NCBI RefSeq assembly: GCF_019443745.1 | Contig: NZ_CP050948.1 | Span: 3,414,001 to 3,478,000 of the forward strand | Reading direction: 5' to 3' | From: Iamia sp. SCSIO 61187 | GTDB lineage: Bacteria > Actinomycetota > Acidimicrobiia > Acidimicrobiales > Iamiaceae | DNA length: 64,000 nt | Shown here: piece after piece, positions 42,693-50,063 of the stretch | Numbering within the stretch: the stretch's first letter is position 1 | Layout of the letters: the number at the start of each line of letters is the position of its first letter | Position numbers and translations under genes: made by a program | Notes under the pieces: generated by a model | What the model was told of the DNA's origin: nothing | Seen by the model: the letters and a program-made list of their open reading frames with translations, nothing else | Database searches by the model: none

Positions 42693-43184
42693 TCAGCGCA
42701 GGGTGTAGGCGAGGGCGCCGCGGGCGTCGCGCACGCGGACCTCGACCTCCCGGGTCTCGTCGCCGTCGACCGCCTCGCAGGCGAAGGTGGCCTCGGGCTC
42801 CTCGATCCGCACTGCGGGCCCGTCGCACGTCACCGTCACGTCGTCGCGCGCGAAGCGGTCGGCGAGCGTGGCGGCGATGTCGGCCTCGACGCGGGGCGTG
42901 GAGAGGATCGCGGCCCGGGCCTCGACCTCCAGCGTCCCCTCACCGTCGGTCTGGCGGACGTCGACCTCGACCCGCCCGTCGCCGACCTCGGCCCGGCAGG
43001 TGAAGGTCGCCCCCTCCTCCACCTCGACCTCGTCGGGGCAGGTCACGGTGTCGACGGTGACGTCGTAGGTCTCGGCCAGGCGCTCCCGGATGCGCACCTC
43101 GGACCGGTCGACGTCGAGCACGGCCGGCTTCCCGCAGCCGGCCAGCACGCCGAGCACGACGAGGGTCGCCATCCGGGCCCGCAC
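42693..43184 (-). CDS. Lipoprotein with two DUF4333-like domains
   Basis: A 163-residue secreted lipoprotein: the leader VVLGVLAGC gives the lipobox with Cys after LAG. Two repeats follow (RIRERLAETYDVTVDTVTCPDEVEVEEGATFTC and IAATLADRFARDDVTVTCDGPAVRIEEPEATFAC), each with paired Cys, as in DUF4333. It is likely attached to the outer side of the membrane. Function unknown. It is convergent with the cyclase gene. Confidence 0.82.
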   Translation of the reverse strand: MRARMATLVVLGVLAGCGKPAVLDVDRSEVRIRERLAETYDVTVDTVTCPDEVEVEEGATFTCRAEVGDGRVEVDVRQTDGEGTLEVEARAAILSTPRVEADIAATLADRFARDDVTVTCDGPAVRIEEPEATFACEAVDGDETREVEVRVRDARGALAYTLR

Positions 43185-43187
43185 GGG

Positions 43188-43387
43188 TCAGCCCACGATC
43201 GAGGGCACGAGGCCGAGCCGCGCCAGGTGGACGCCCGGAGAGGCCGGCCGGATGCCCCGGCACCTCCGAGTCATCCGACGAGGCTCAGGACGAGGCCGAG
43301 CCGGCGCCAGGTGGACGCCCAGCGAGGCCGGCCGGTACCTCCGGATCATCCGACGAGGCTCAGGACGAGGCCGAGCTGGGCCAGGTG
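43188..43387. repeat. Degenerate 75-bp tandem repeat duplicating the 3' end of the YhhN-like gene
   Basis: The last codons of the next gene (TCA stop at 43346-43348 followed by CCGACGAGGCTCAGGACGAGG) recur 75 bp away at 43271, and a weaker copy starts at 43188 with an eight-base insertion. Each copy keeps the GAGGCCGAG and CCAGGTGG parts. This fills the gap of about 160 bp between two genes and probably arose by tandem duplication of the gene end. Confidence 0.8.
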
Positions 43388-43999
43388 GTACGTGACCATG
43401 ACGGCGACCTGGAGCAGGCGGGACGGGGTGACGAAGCGGTTCCAGGCCAAGATGGCGTCGGAGGTCCAGAAGGACAGGGCGCCGAGGATCCCGACGATCG
43501 AGCCCCGGCCGAAGGCGAACACGACCATGGTCGAGATCACGGCCATGTAGGCCAGCACCGGGCCGGTGAGCTCGGGGCTCGCCTCCCGCACGCCGGCCAC
43601 GACGCGGGGGGCGACGAGGGCGCCCACGGCGGCGACCACCAGCAGGCCGACCATCACGAAGCCCCACGAGTCGAGGTCGCTGGCCATGCCGACCACGTAG
43701 GCGACGTGACCGAGGAGGAAGGCGCCCAGGCCGAGGAGGAACGGAGGCACCGGGAGGTCGGTGTCGTCGGGGATCATCAAGAAGACGTCGCCGGCCAGCG
43801 ACAGCAGCAGGCCGATCACGAACCAGACCCGCACCGTCGGGTCATCGGCGTCGAGGGCCACCGCCGCCAGCACGAGGAGCACGAGCGTGGTCGGCTTGGC
43901 CGCCCACACGAGCCGGCGGTCGTCGCGCGCCACCCCCACCCAGTTGACGAGGGCGACGGGCGCGGCGAGCAGGAGGAGGACGAGGGCAGGGCCGGTCAT
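43346..43999 (-). CDS. Lysoplasmalogenase-like YhhN family membrane protein
   Basis: A 217-residue protein from MTGPALVLLLLAAPVALVNWV with about eight hydrophobic helices. AKPTTLVLLVLAAVAL, LLLSLAGDVFLMIP and FLLGHVAYVV match the YhhN/TMEM86 family, whose eukaryotic members hydrolyse lysoplasmalogens. The bacterial role is not settled. Its C-terminal codons are repeated downstream. Confidence 0.85.
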   Translation of the reverse strand: MTGPALVLLLLAAPVALVNWVGVARDDRRLVWAAKPTTLVLLVLAAVALDADDPTVRVWFVIGLLLSLAGDVFLMIPDDTDLPVPPFLLGLGAFLLGHVAYVVGMASDLDSWGFVMVGLLVVAAVGALVAPRVVAGVREASPELTGPVLAYMAVISTMVVFAFGRGSIVGILGALSFWTSDAILAWNRFVTPSRLLQVAVMVTYHLAQLGLVLSLVG

Positions 44000-44012
44000 G
44001 GCGCCGAGCACC

Positions 44013-44519
44013 CTAGGACGGAGCCACGGGGGGCAGCACCAGGGCGACGCTGTCGGGGCAGACCGGGTGCTCGGCCACCCAGCGACCGAGGTCCTCGACC
44101 GCGACCCACGCCACCTCGACGACCTCGCCGTCGGGGCACGTCGGCGGGTCGTCGGTGCGGGTCGTGAAGATGGTCGCGACCTCGGCGACGTCGGCGTCCT
44201 CGTAGGTGCCCTCCCCGACCAGGGCGAGGGGCGAGCCTAGGCCCGCCTCCTCGGCCAGCTCGCGGACGGCCGCGTCGCGCGCGCTCTCGCCGACGGCGCA
44301 GATCCCGCCGAAGGCCAGGTCCCAGCGGCCGGGCCACACGTCCTTCCACGCCGCCCGGCGGTGGACGAGCAGGCGGGCGCCGGGCGCGTCGAGCACGGCG
44401 ACGAAGACGGTGCGGTGCCGGACCCGACGCCGGCGCACCTCGGCCCGGGTGACGACGCCGAGGACGCGCCCGGCGGCGTCGACCTCCTCGACCAGCTCGG
44501 CGGCCGGGTCCCCGCTCAC
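44013..44519 (-). CDS. Nudix hydrolase
   Basis: A 168-residue protein beginning at a GTG overlapping the upstream stop (GTGA). The Nudix box is complete, GICAVGESARDAAVRELAEEAGL, matching GX5EX7REUXEEXGU. The N-terminal part LVEEVDAAGRVLGVVTRAEVR resembles the isopentenyl-diphosphate isomerase/YfcD group. Substrate unknown. Overlap suggests translational coupling to the ferredoxin reductase gene. Confidence 0.9.
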   Translation of the reverse strand: MSGDPAAELVEEVDAAGRVLGVVTRAEVRRRRVRHRTVFVAVLDAPGARLLVHRRAAWKDVWPGRWDLAFGGICAVGESARDAAVRELAEEAGLGSPLALVGEGTYEDADVAEVATIFTTRTDDPPTCPDGEVVEVAWVAVEDLGRWVAEHPVCPDSVALVLPPVAPS

Positions 44520-45706
44520 GCCTCGGCGGGCGCGGTGGCCTCGTCCCAGCCGACGCCGTCGGCCAGGCGCAGGCGCCAGCGGGCGAGGGGGGCGGGCCGG
44601 TTCATGCCCAGGGCGGCGACGACCTGGTCGCCGCGGCGGTAGAGGGCGACGAAGCGCCGTTCGGCCAGGCTGCCGTCGACCACCCGCACCTCGTCGGCGC
44701 CGGCGGGGCGGCCGGCCAGCATGATCTTGCGGTCGTACTGGTCGGACCAGAACCACGGCACCGGGGCGAAGGGGCGGGCGCCGTCGCCGGCGAGGAGGGT
44801 CTCGGCGGCGTGGCCGCCCTGGGCGATGGCGTGGTCCCAGTGCTCGACGCGGATGTCGCCGTGGACGGGGTGGCTCCAGCGGGCGACGTCCCCCGCGGCG
44901 ACGATGCCGGGGGCGACCCGGCAGGTGGCGTCGGCGACCACCCCGTCGGCCACCGGGAGGGTCGATCCCTCGAGCCACCCGGTGCTGGGCACGACGCCGA
45001 TGCCGACCACGAGGACGTCGCAGGCGATGACCGACCCGTCGGTCAGGCGGACCCGTTCGACGCGGTCCCCACCCTCGACGGCGTCGACGGCGACGCCGAG
45101 GCGGAGGTCGACGCCCTGGTCGCGGTGGACGGCGGCGACCGTCTCGGCCACCTCCCCGCCGAGCACCCGGCCGAGCGGCACCGGCAGCGGCTCGACCATG
45201 GTGACGGCCAGCCCCCGGCCCCGGGCGGTGGCGGCCACCTCGGCGCCGATGAACCCGGCGCCGACCACGACGACGCGCGCCGGGGCGGCGTCGAGGTCGG
45301 CCCGCAGGGCCAGGGCGTCGTCGAGGGTGCGCAGGACGTGGACGCCGGCGAACGACTCGGTGCCGGGGAGGCGCCGGGGCGCGGCGCCGGTGGCGATGAC
45401 GAGCCCGTCGTAGGCGAGCGCGGTGCCGTCGTCGAGGGCGACGGTGCGGGCGCCGACGTCGAGGCGGGTGGCCGACCGACCGAGCGTCCACCGGAGGTCG
45501 AGGTCGGCGTCGCGCTCGGTCAGGAGGCCGGTGCGCCCGGCGTCCCAGGTCCCGGCCAGGACCTGCTTCGACATCGGCGGGCGGTCGTAGGGCTGGTGGG
45601 GCTCGTCGCCGACGATCGTCAGCGTCCCGTCGAAGCCGTTGCGGCGCAGGGCCCGGGCGGCGTGGAGGCCGGCGAGGGACGCGCCGACGACGACGACGTC
45701 ACGCAT
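44516..45706 (-). CDS. FAD-dependent ferredoxin reductase-type oxidoreductase
   Basis: A 396-residue protein of the ferredoxin:NAD(P)H reductase class used by bacterial P450 and dioxygenase systems. VVVVGASLAGLHAARAL is the FAD site, DRPPMSKQVL a family motif, VVVVGAGFIGAEVAATARGRGL the NADH site, and AAGDVARW with EHWDHAIAQGGHAA closes the FAD domain. It is followed by a C-terminal dimerisation region. A 3Fe-4S ferredoxin gene lies 30 bp upstream, so the two form an electron-transfer pair; no P450 is in the window. A GTG nine bases upstream is an alternative start. Confidence 0.9.
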   Translation of the reverse strand: MRDVVVVGASLAGLHAARALRRNGFDGTLTIVGDEPHQPYDRPPMSKQVLAGTWDAGRTGLLTERDADLDLRWTLGRSATRLDVGARTVALDDGTALAYDGLVIATGAAPRRLPGTESFAGVHVLRTLDDALALRADLDAAPARVVVVGAGFIGAEVAATARGRGLAVTMVEPLPVPLGRVLGGEVAETVAAVHRDQGVDLRLGVAVDAVEGGDRVERVRLTDGSVIACDVLVVGIGVVPSTGWLEGSTLPVADGVVADATCRVAPGIVAAGDVARWSHPVHGDIRVEHWDHAIAQGGHAAETLLAGDGARPFAPVPWFWSDQYDRKIMLAGRPAGADEVRVVDGSLAERRFVALYRRGDQVVAALGMNRPAPLARWRLRLADGVGWDEATAPAEA

Positions 45707-45736
45707 CGCCGTCACCGCCCCGCCCGGGTCGGGCGC

Positions 45737-45928
45737 TCAGTCCTCGAGGCGGATCGCCTGCTTCGGGCAGCGGACCACGGCCTCCTCGACCTTGCTGCGC
45801 AGCTCCTCGGGCGGGGTCTCGTCCAGCACGTAGAGGAAGTCGTCATCTCGGACCTCGAACACTTCGGGGGCGACGGCCATGCAGACCGCGTTGCTCTCGC
45901 ACAGGTCGTAGTCGACGACGACGCGCAT
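45737..45928 (-). CDS. 3Fe-4S ferredoxin of the P450-associated type
   Basis: A 63-residue protein with Cys-10, Cys-16 and Cys-54 (CESNAVC ... RCPKQAI), the three-Cys pattern that binds one [3Fe-4S] cluster. Asn-13 replaces the fourth Cys. Such ferredoxins pass electrons to cytochrome P450s. It is upstream of the matching reductase, 30 bp apart. A palindrome at 45971-45988 lies before the start. Confidence 0.92.
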   Translation of the reverse strand: MRVVVDYDLCESNAVCMAVAPEVFEVRDDDFLYVLDETPPEELRSKVEEAVVRCPKQAIRLED

Positions 45929-45970
45929 GGGTGGATCCTCTCGTCTCGGACGCAGGGCAGCCGCACCCTA

Positions 45971-45988
45971 CCTGGACAACCGTCCAGG
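45971..45988. promoter_or_regulatory. Candidate operator CCTGGAC-AACC-GTCCAGG
   Basis: A 7-bp perfect inverted repeat with a four-base spacer, 43 bp upstream of the ferredoxin start and 82 bp upstream of the divergent lipoprotein. It is a good candidate for a TetR-type operator controlling the ferredoxin-reductase-Nudix operon. Confidence 0.55.
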
Positions 45989-46069
45989 AGGCGGACGACC
46001 CGGGTGGCCGGCGGCGGGGGGTGGGGCCGTATCCTCGCTTCCGACCCCGTCACCCACCAGGAGCCCCCG

Positions 46070-46369
46070 GTGCCCCGACTCGTCTCACCCCGCCCCCTCG
46101 CCGCTGCCCTCGCCGTCGTGGCCGCCCTGGCCCTGGGCGCGTGCGGCGAGGACGGCGACGTGAGCAAGGCACAGTTCCAGGCCGACCTGGTGGAGCGCAC
46201 CGAGGTGCCCGAGGACGTGGCGGCCTGCCTGACCGACCGCATCTTCGAGGACTACGACCAGGCCGAGGTCAACCGGATCTACCGGGCGGCCACCGAGGAC
46301 GAGCTGGGCAACGAGCGGCGCGACGAGCTCGACACTTTGAACCAGGAGTGCTTCGAGGCCCAGGGCTGA
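46070..46369 (+). CDS. Small lipoprotein
   Basis: From the GTG after CCAGGAG the product has 99 residues. The leader LAAALAVVAALALGACGEDGD has a lipobox (LGAC). The mature part is mostly charged helix (FQADLVERTEVPEDVAACLTDRIFEDYDQAEVNRIYRA...LNQECFE) with two Cys. Similar short acidic lipoproteins occur in many actinobacteria. Function unknown. Confidence 0.8.
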   Translation: MPRLVSPRPLAAALAVVAALALGACGEDGDVSKAQFQADLVERTEVPEDVAACLTDRIFEDYDQAEVNRIYRAATEDELGNERRDELDTLNQECFEAQG

Positions 46370-46411
46370 GCCCGACCGCCGGACGACGTCCGGCGGAGGT
46401 CGGCGTGCGGG

Positions 46412-46585
46412 TCAGGTGCTGCTGTTCATGACCGCGGCCACGAGCGCCACCGCGCCCAAGCCGGCGGTGGCCAGCCGGGCCATGCCCCGCACGACGATCG
46501 GGGGCGACGGGGTGCACGAGCGGCACTCCCGGTCGACGGGTACCTGCTGGCCGCACCGGCCACATCGCTGGGTCACGCTGATCAC
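46412..46585 (-). CDS. Zinc-ribbon microprotein with one membrane segment
   Basis: A 57-residue gene read from a GTG with GGAGG nine bases upstream. It encodes Cys-8, Cys-11, Cys-21 and Cys-24 as two CxxC pairs (RCGRCGQ, ECRSC), a zinc ribbon, and then a hydrophobic helix (LATAGLGAVALVAAVM). The stop is TGA at 46412. It is too short to be found by usual length limits. Its neighbours give no function; a membrane-tethered zinc ribbon may be a small regulator or assembly factor. Confidence 0.65.
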   Translation of the reverse strand: MISVTQRCGRCGQQVPVDRECRSCTPSPPIVVRGMARLATAGLGAVALVAAVMNSST

Positions 46586-46644
46586 GACGCCCGCCTCCCC
46601 CCAGGTGACGATCCGAAACCGCCCACGGGCTCGTGGGGGCGTCG

Positions 46645-47070
46645 TCAGCGCTCTCCGACGGGGCCGAGCCGGGGCTTGATGTCGACGACGGGGGTCCCGT
46701 CGACGGCCTCGAGCCCGCTGACCTGGATCCGGAGCCCGTCGACGGCCAGCACCCGCACCTCGTGGAGACCGATGGGGTTGGGCCTGTCGGGCGAGCGGGT
46801 GGCGAAGACACCGGTCAGGGGGGCGAAGGGGTCACCTCGGGGCTGGGTCACCTGGACGTCTCGGCGTGCCCGGTCGAGCCAGGTGAGGACGACGAGCTCG
46901 TCGCCCACGGCGAGGTCGTGGGCGGCCTCGGCGTAGCCGGCGTCGACGACGAGCCAGGCGTCCGGGGCGCCCTCGTCGCCCTGGCGCGGGGCCTGGGCCG
47001 GGTCGGTGAGGGGCGACTCGACCCGTCCGACGGGGCGGAGGTCGATCGCCGAGGCCGAGCTGGCGCGCAC
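46645..47070 (-). CDS. TrmO-like tRNA methyltransferase (TsaA/YaeB family)
   Basis: A 141-residue single-domain protein. LRPVGRVESPL at the start and GVFATRSPDRPNPIGLHEVRVL in the middle are the TrmO signature; VDIKPRLG closes it. TrmO N-methylates threonylcarbamoyl-adenosine at position 37 of tRNA-Thr in E. coli. Here the protein lacks the C-terminal extension of the E. coli enzyme, as is usual for actinobacteria. A GTG is used as start. Confidence 0.86.
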   Translation of the reverse strand: MRASSASAIDLRPVGRVESPLTDPAQAPRQGDEGAPDAWLVVDAGYAEAAHDLAVGDELVVLTWLDRARRDVQVTQPRGDPFAPLTGVFATRSPDRPNPIGLHEVRVLAVDGLRIQVSGLEAVDGTPVVDIKPRLGPVGER

Positions 47071-47121
47071 GGGCCGAGGCTACCGAGCGCCTGCGCCGGC
47101 CGAGGCCGACGGTTCGTCCCA

Positions 47122-47319
47122 GGAGCGCGAGCGGATGGGCGTGGCCAGGAAGCCGGTTGGTGCGGTCACGCTCGTCGGAACGACCTCCGTCGCCATCCTC
47201 GGTTCTGTTCGCGCCAGGCGACACCCCTGGCCGAGAGCGGTGTCAGAACGGCGATGGCCGCCTCGACGGTCGTTCTGTTCGCGCCAGGCGACATCGGTGT
47301 CCGGCAGCGGTGTCAGAAC
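47122..47319 (+). repeat. Dispersed repeat, copy B with two 48-nt GTTCTG...CAGAAC elements
   Basis: Positions 47122-47252 match copy A at 17820. The 48-nt element occurs here twice, at 47202-47249 and 47272-47319. The second is nearly identical to copy A (one change); the first differs in its centre, where GACA/TGTC pairing is lost, but keeps both ends. The 299-bp gap between the TrmO-like gene and the phosphotransferase gene contains only this repeat and no gene. Confidence 0.82.
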
Positions 47320-47369
47320 GGTGATGTGCCGCCGGCTCCTCGCCGGGAGCTGATCGACCCGGGGCGCGT

Positions 47370-48449
47370 TCAGCCCCGTGCGGTGCGGCCCACCGCCGTC
47401 GGCGGCACCTGGTGCCGCGAGCGTGATCGCACCGTCGCACCGGTGAGGCGCCCGAGACGGCGGGCGAAGCGGGCGCCGGAGATGACCCAGGGGTGGCCGC
47501 GCCGGTCGTCGAGCGTCGACCATCCCGCCACCTCGGTGAGGGCCCGGAGGCAGACGACGCCGCCATGCCATGCGAGCGCCTCCCTGTCGACCGTGCCGCC
47601 GTGGGCCCGGTACGAGCGGAGGAACCGGCGCGAGAGGGCCCGGCCGGCGCCGCGCAGCAGGGGTCGGACCGGGCCCGGCACCACCAGGGGTGGCTCGGAC
47701 AGGAGCACGGAGGTGAAGGCCAGGTCGAAGGCGGCCGGGGCGATGACCGCGACCGACCAGTCGATCACCGACGCCTTCCCCTGGTCGTCGACCAGGACGT
47801 TGAAGGGGTGGAGGTCGCCGTGGCACACCACGAGCGGACCGGGCGGCGGGGGGTGGGTGAGGAGCCAGTCCGCGGCGGCGACCAGGTCGGGCCGGTCGGC
47901 GGCGAGGGCGACGGACCGGAGCCCGACGACGATGGCCTCGCTCCCGCTCTCGGTGCGACCCACGCCGGCCAGGCGCTGCTGCACCGGGGCGACGTCGAGG
48001 CGGTGCAGGTCCGCCATGACCCCTCCCAGGAGAGTGGGCAGGCGCCGGACCACCGATGGGAGGGTGGTGAGGGCGGCGGCGCCGGAGAGGCCACCGAGGA
48101 GCGGCCGGCCGTCGACGTGGTCCATCACCAGGAAGGCGCGCCCGTCGACGCCGGGGTGGGCGTCGCCCGCGCCCCGGACCCTCGGGGTCGGGAAGCCCTG
48201 GGCCGCCACCTCGGCCTGGACGATCGTCTCCTTCGCCGCGGTGTCGGGGTCGGGCATGATCCGCGCCACCAGCCGTCCCTCCCAGCCCGCCGGCGGGTCG
48301 GCCAGCTCGAAGGCGAGGAGGTCGGCCCAGAACCCGCCGGCCAAGCGGGTCGGGGGCCCGGCGTAGGCGAGGTCCGCGCCCGTGGTGCGGGCCAGGGCCC
48401 CGAGCAGGGCGGCGGCCAGCGGGGCGGCGGTGGTGTCGGCATCCTCCAT
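47370..48449 (-). CDS. Aminoglycoside phosphotransferase-fold (APH) family kinase
   Basis: From MEDADTTAAPLAA the product has 359 residues. VCHGDLHPFNVLVDDQG is the catalytic loop and VIDWSVAVIAPAAFDLAF the DFG-equivalent. Such kinases phosphorylate small molecules such as choline, amino alcohols or antibiotics; the target is unknown. It is divergent from a MerR regulator over a palindrome that lies only two bases from this start codon, so MerR control is likely. An extended N-terminus starting at 48575 would run through the operator and is rejected. Confidence 0.87.
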   Translation of the reverse strand: MEDADTTAAPLAAALLGALARTTGADLAYAGPPTRLAGGFWADLLAFELADPPAGWEGRLVARIMPDPDTAAKETIVQAEVAAQGFPTPRVRGAGDAHPGVDGRAFLVMDHVDGRPLLGGLSGAAALTTLPSVVRRLPTLLGGVMADLHRLDVAPVQQRLAGVGRTESGSEAIVVGLRSVALAADRPDLVAAADWLLTHPPPPGPLVVCHGDLHPFNVLVDDQGKASVIDWSVAVIAPAAFDLAFTSVLLSEPPLVVPGPVRPLLRGAGRALSRRFLRSYRAHGGTVDREALAWHGGVVCLRALTEVAGWSTLDDRRGHPWVISGARFARRLGRLTGATVRSRSRHQVPPTAVGRTARG

Positions 48450-48450
48450 G

Positions 48451-48464
48451 ACAGTGAACACTGT
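48451..48464. promoter_or_regulatory. Operator-like palindrome ACAGTGAACACTGT
   Basis: A perfect inverted repeat, ACAGTG-AA-CACTGT, between the divergent phosphotransferase and MerR genes. It lies beside the start of the former and about 30 bp before the MerR start. A site of this form fits a MerR-type dimer. Confidence 0.6.
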
Positions 48465-48492
48465 AACGCTCGATGCCGGTAGAGTCGAGGGC

Positions 48493-49224
48493 ATGGTGGA
48501 CCAGGCGACCGGGCCCGACGACGACGGGCTCTCGATCGACCAGCTGGCGGCCGCGTCCGGGGTGCCGAGCCGCACGATCCGGCAGTACCAGACCCTCGGC
48601 CTCCTCCCCCGCCCCGAGCGGCACGGCCGCCTCGGCGTCTACCGGTCGACCCACCTGGACCGGCTCCGCCTGATCGGTCGGCTCCAGGAGCGGGGCTACT
48701 CGCTCGCCGGCATCAGCGACCTGCTGGCGTCGTGGTCGGAGGGCGCCGGCCTGGCCGAGGTCCTGGGGCTGGAGCCGGGCGCGCTGGACGCCATCGACGA
48801 ACCCGGCGCCGCGGCCACGGTCGGGCAGCTGGAGGCGGTGCTCCCCGCCCTGGTGCCGTCCCGGGTCGACGAGCTGATCGCCACCGGGGTCGTCGGCCGG
48901 CTCGACGGCGACCGCCTCTGCGTGAACAGCCCGTCGCTGCTCCAGCTGGCGATCGACGTCATCGAGGCCGGGTTCTCCCCCGAGGCGGTCCTGGAGCTCC
49001 TGCAGACCATCCGCACCTCCACCGACGCCATCGCCTCCGCCGTGGCCGACCTCCTGGCCGACCCCCCCGACGGGGTCGCCGAGGCCGGCCTCTCCGCCCT
49101 CGCCCGGCGCGGCCGGGGCCCGCTCGCTCGTGGCACCGGCCGCCTCACCATCCACCGCCTGGGCGATCTGCTCGCCGCCCGCGGCGGGCTCGACGGGCGG
49201 GGCGGCGACGGCCCGACGACCTGA
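48493..49224 (+). CDS. MerR family transcriptional regulator
   Basis: A 243-residue protein. LSIDQLAAASGVPSRTIRQYQTLGLLPRPERHGRLGVYRSTHLDRLRLI is a MerR helix-turn-helix with wing. The rest is a long helical effector region with no metal-binding Cys cluster, so a small-molecule or multidrug-type sensor is likely. It is divergent from the APH-like kinase, and the shared intergenic palindrome supports control of that gene and of itself. Confidence 0.88.
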   Translation: MVDQATGPDDDGLSIDQLAAASGVPSRTIRQYQTLGLLPRPERHGRLGVYRSTHLDRLRLIGRLQERGYSLAGISDLLASWSEGAGLAEVLGLEPGALDAIDEPGAAATVGQLEAVLPALVPSRVDELIATGVVGRLDGDRLCVNSPSLLQLAIDVIEAGFSPEAVLELLQTIRTSTDAIASAVADLLADPPDGVAEAGLSALARRGRGPLARGTGRLTIHRLGDLLAARGGLDGRGGDGPTT

Positions 49225-49280
49225 GGCGCCGATCGACCCCGTCGATCGACCGGCGCCACGGTGGGCCGCATGTCACATTG

Positions 49281-49330
49281 ATAGTTCCTATCGAACGGTT
49301 CGGAAACAACGATCGACAATACCTATGTAT
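49281..49330 (+). promoter_or_regulatory. AT-rich ahpC promoter with OxyR-like half sites
   Basis: This stretch is distinctly AT-richer than the surroundings. It contains GATAG-TTC-CTATC and ATCG-N7-CTAT, the latter one mismatch from the ATAG-N7-CTAT OxyR half site. They are 31 bp apart by start, about one helical turn more than in E. coli sites. With oxyR two genes downstream, OxyR binding is plausible. Confidence 0.45.
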
Positions 49331-49393
49331 CGAGGTCAGAAGCCTCTACGGTGACGGTCTCACGTCCCCTGCACCACGAGAGAGAGCTGCACC

Positions 49394-49957
49394 GTGTCCC
49401 TCGTCAACACCGAGATCAAGCCGTTCACCGCCACCGCCTACCACAACGGGGAGTTCGTCGACGTCAGCGACGCCGACCTCAAGGGCAAGTGGTCGGTCGT
49501 CTTCTTCTACCCGGCCGACTTCACCTTCGTGTGCCCGACCGAGCTGGGTGACCTGGCCGACAACTACGGCACCTTCAAGGAGCTCGGTGTGGAGATCTAC
49601 TCGGTCTCCACCGACACCCACTTCACCCACAAGGCCTGGCACGACACCTCGGACACGATCGCCAAGATCGAGTACCCGATGATCGCCGACCCGACCACGG
49701 TGATCAGCCAGAACTTCGAGGTCCTCCGCGAGGGCCAGGGCCTGGCCGACCGGGGCACCTTCCTGATCGACCCCGACGGTGTCATCCAGTTCACCGAGAC
49801 CACCGCCGAGGGCATCGGCCGCAACGCCGTGGAGCTCATCCGCAAGGTCCGCGCCGCCCAGTACGTCCGGGAGCACCCGGGCGAGGTCTGCCCGGCGAAG
49901 TGGGAGGAGGGCGAGGACACCCTGGCCCCCTCCCTCGACCTCGTCGGCAAGATCTGA
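49394..49957 (+). CDS. ahpC: Alkyl hydroperoxide reductase C (2-Cys peroxiredoxin)
   Basis: A 187-residue typical 2-Cys peroxiredoxin. FVCPTEL has the peroxidatic Cys-47 and EVCPAKW the resolving Cys-166, the same spacing as E. coli AhpC (counting Met). It reduces hydrogen peroxide, alkyl hydroperoxides and peroxynitrite. It is followed by ahpF, which recycles it, and oxyR, which is expected to sense peroxide. The start GTG follows a CACGAGAGAGAG purine stretch. It is the E. coli-type enzyme rather than the AhpC/AhpD type. Confidence 0.96.
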   Translation: MSLVNTEIKPFTATAYHNGEFVDVSDADLKGKWSVVFFYPADFTFVCPTELGDLADNYGTFKELGVEIYSVSTDTHFTHKAWHDTSDTIAKIEYPMIADPTTVISQNFEVLREGQGLADRGTFLIDPDGVIQFTETTAEGIGRNAVELIRKVRAAQYVREHPGEVCPAKWEEGEDTLAPSLDLVGKI

Positions 49958-49969
49958 CCCACCCCACCC

Positions 49970-50018
49970 GTTCTGTCAACCCTCATGCGCCTCTACGGCC
50001 CATGAGGGTTGACAGAAC
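49970..50018 (+). terminator. Perfect 18-bp hairpin between ahpC and ahpF
   Basis: GTTCTGTCAACCCTCATG pairs fully with its inverse, separated by a 13-base loop. It lies 13 bases after the ahpC stop and 45 before ahpF. It could be a partial terminator that lowers ahpF relative to ahpC. Its ends, GTTCTG and CAGAAC, are those of the 48-nt dispersed elements. Confidence 0.65.
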
Positions 50019-50063
50019 CGGGTTCGCCCGCCCACCCGCTCACCCGCTCCCCGGAGAACCCCT

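Noticed and set aside
46832-47224. A minus-strand protein starting MSPGANRTEDGD, also seen starting at 17922
   Set aside because: The similar starts come from the DNA repeat itself; the frames diverge after it and overlap real genes.
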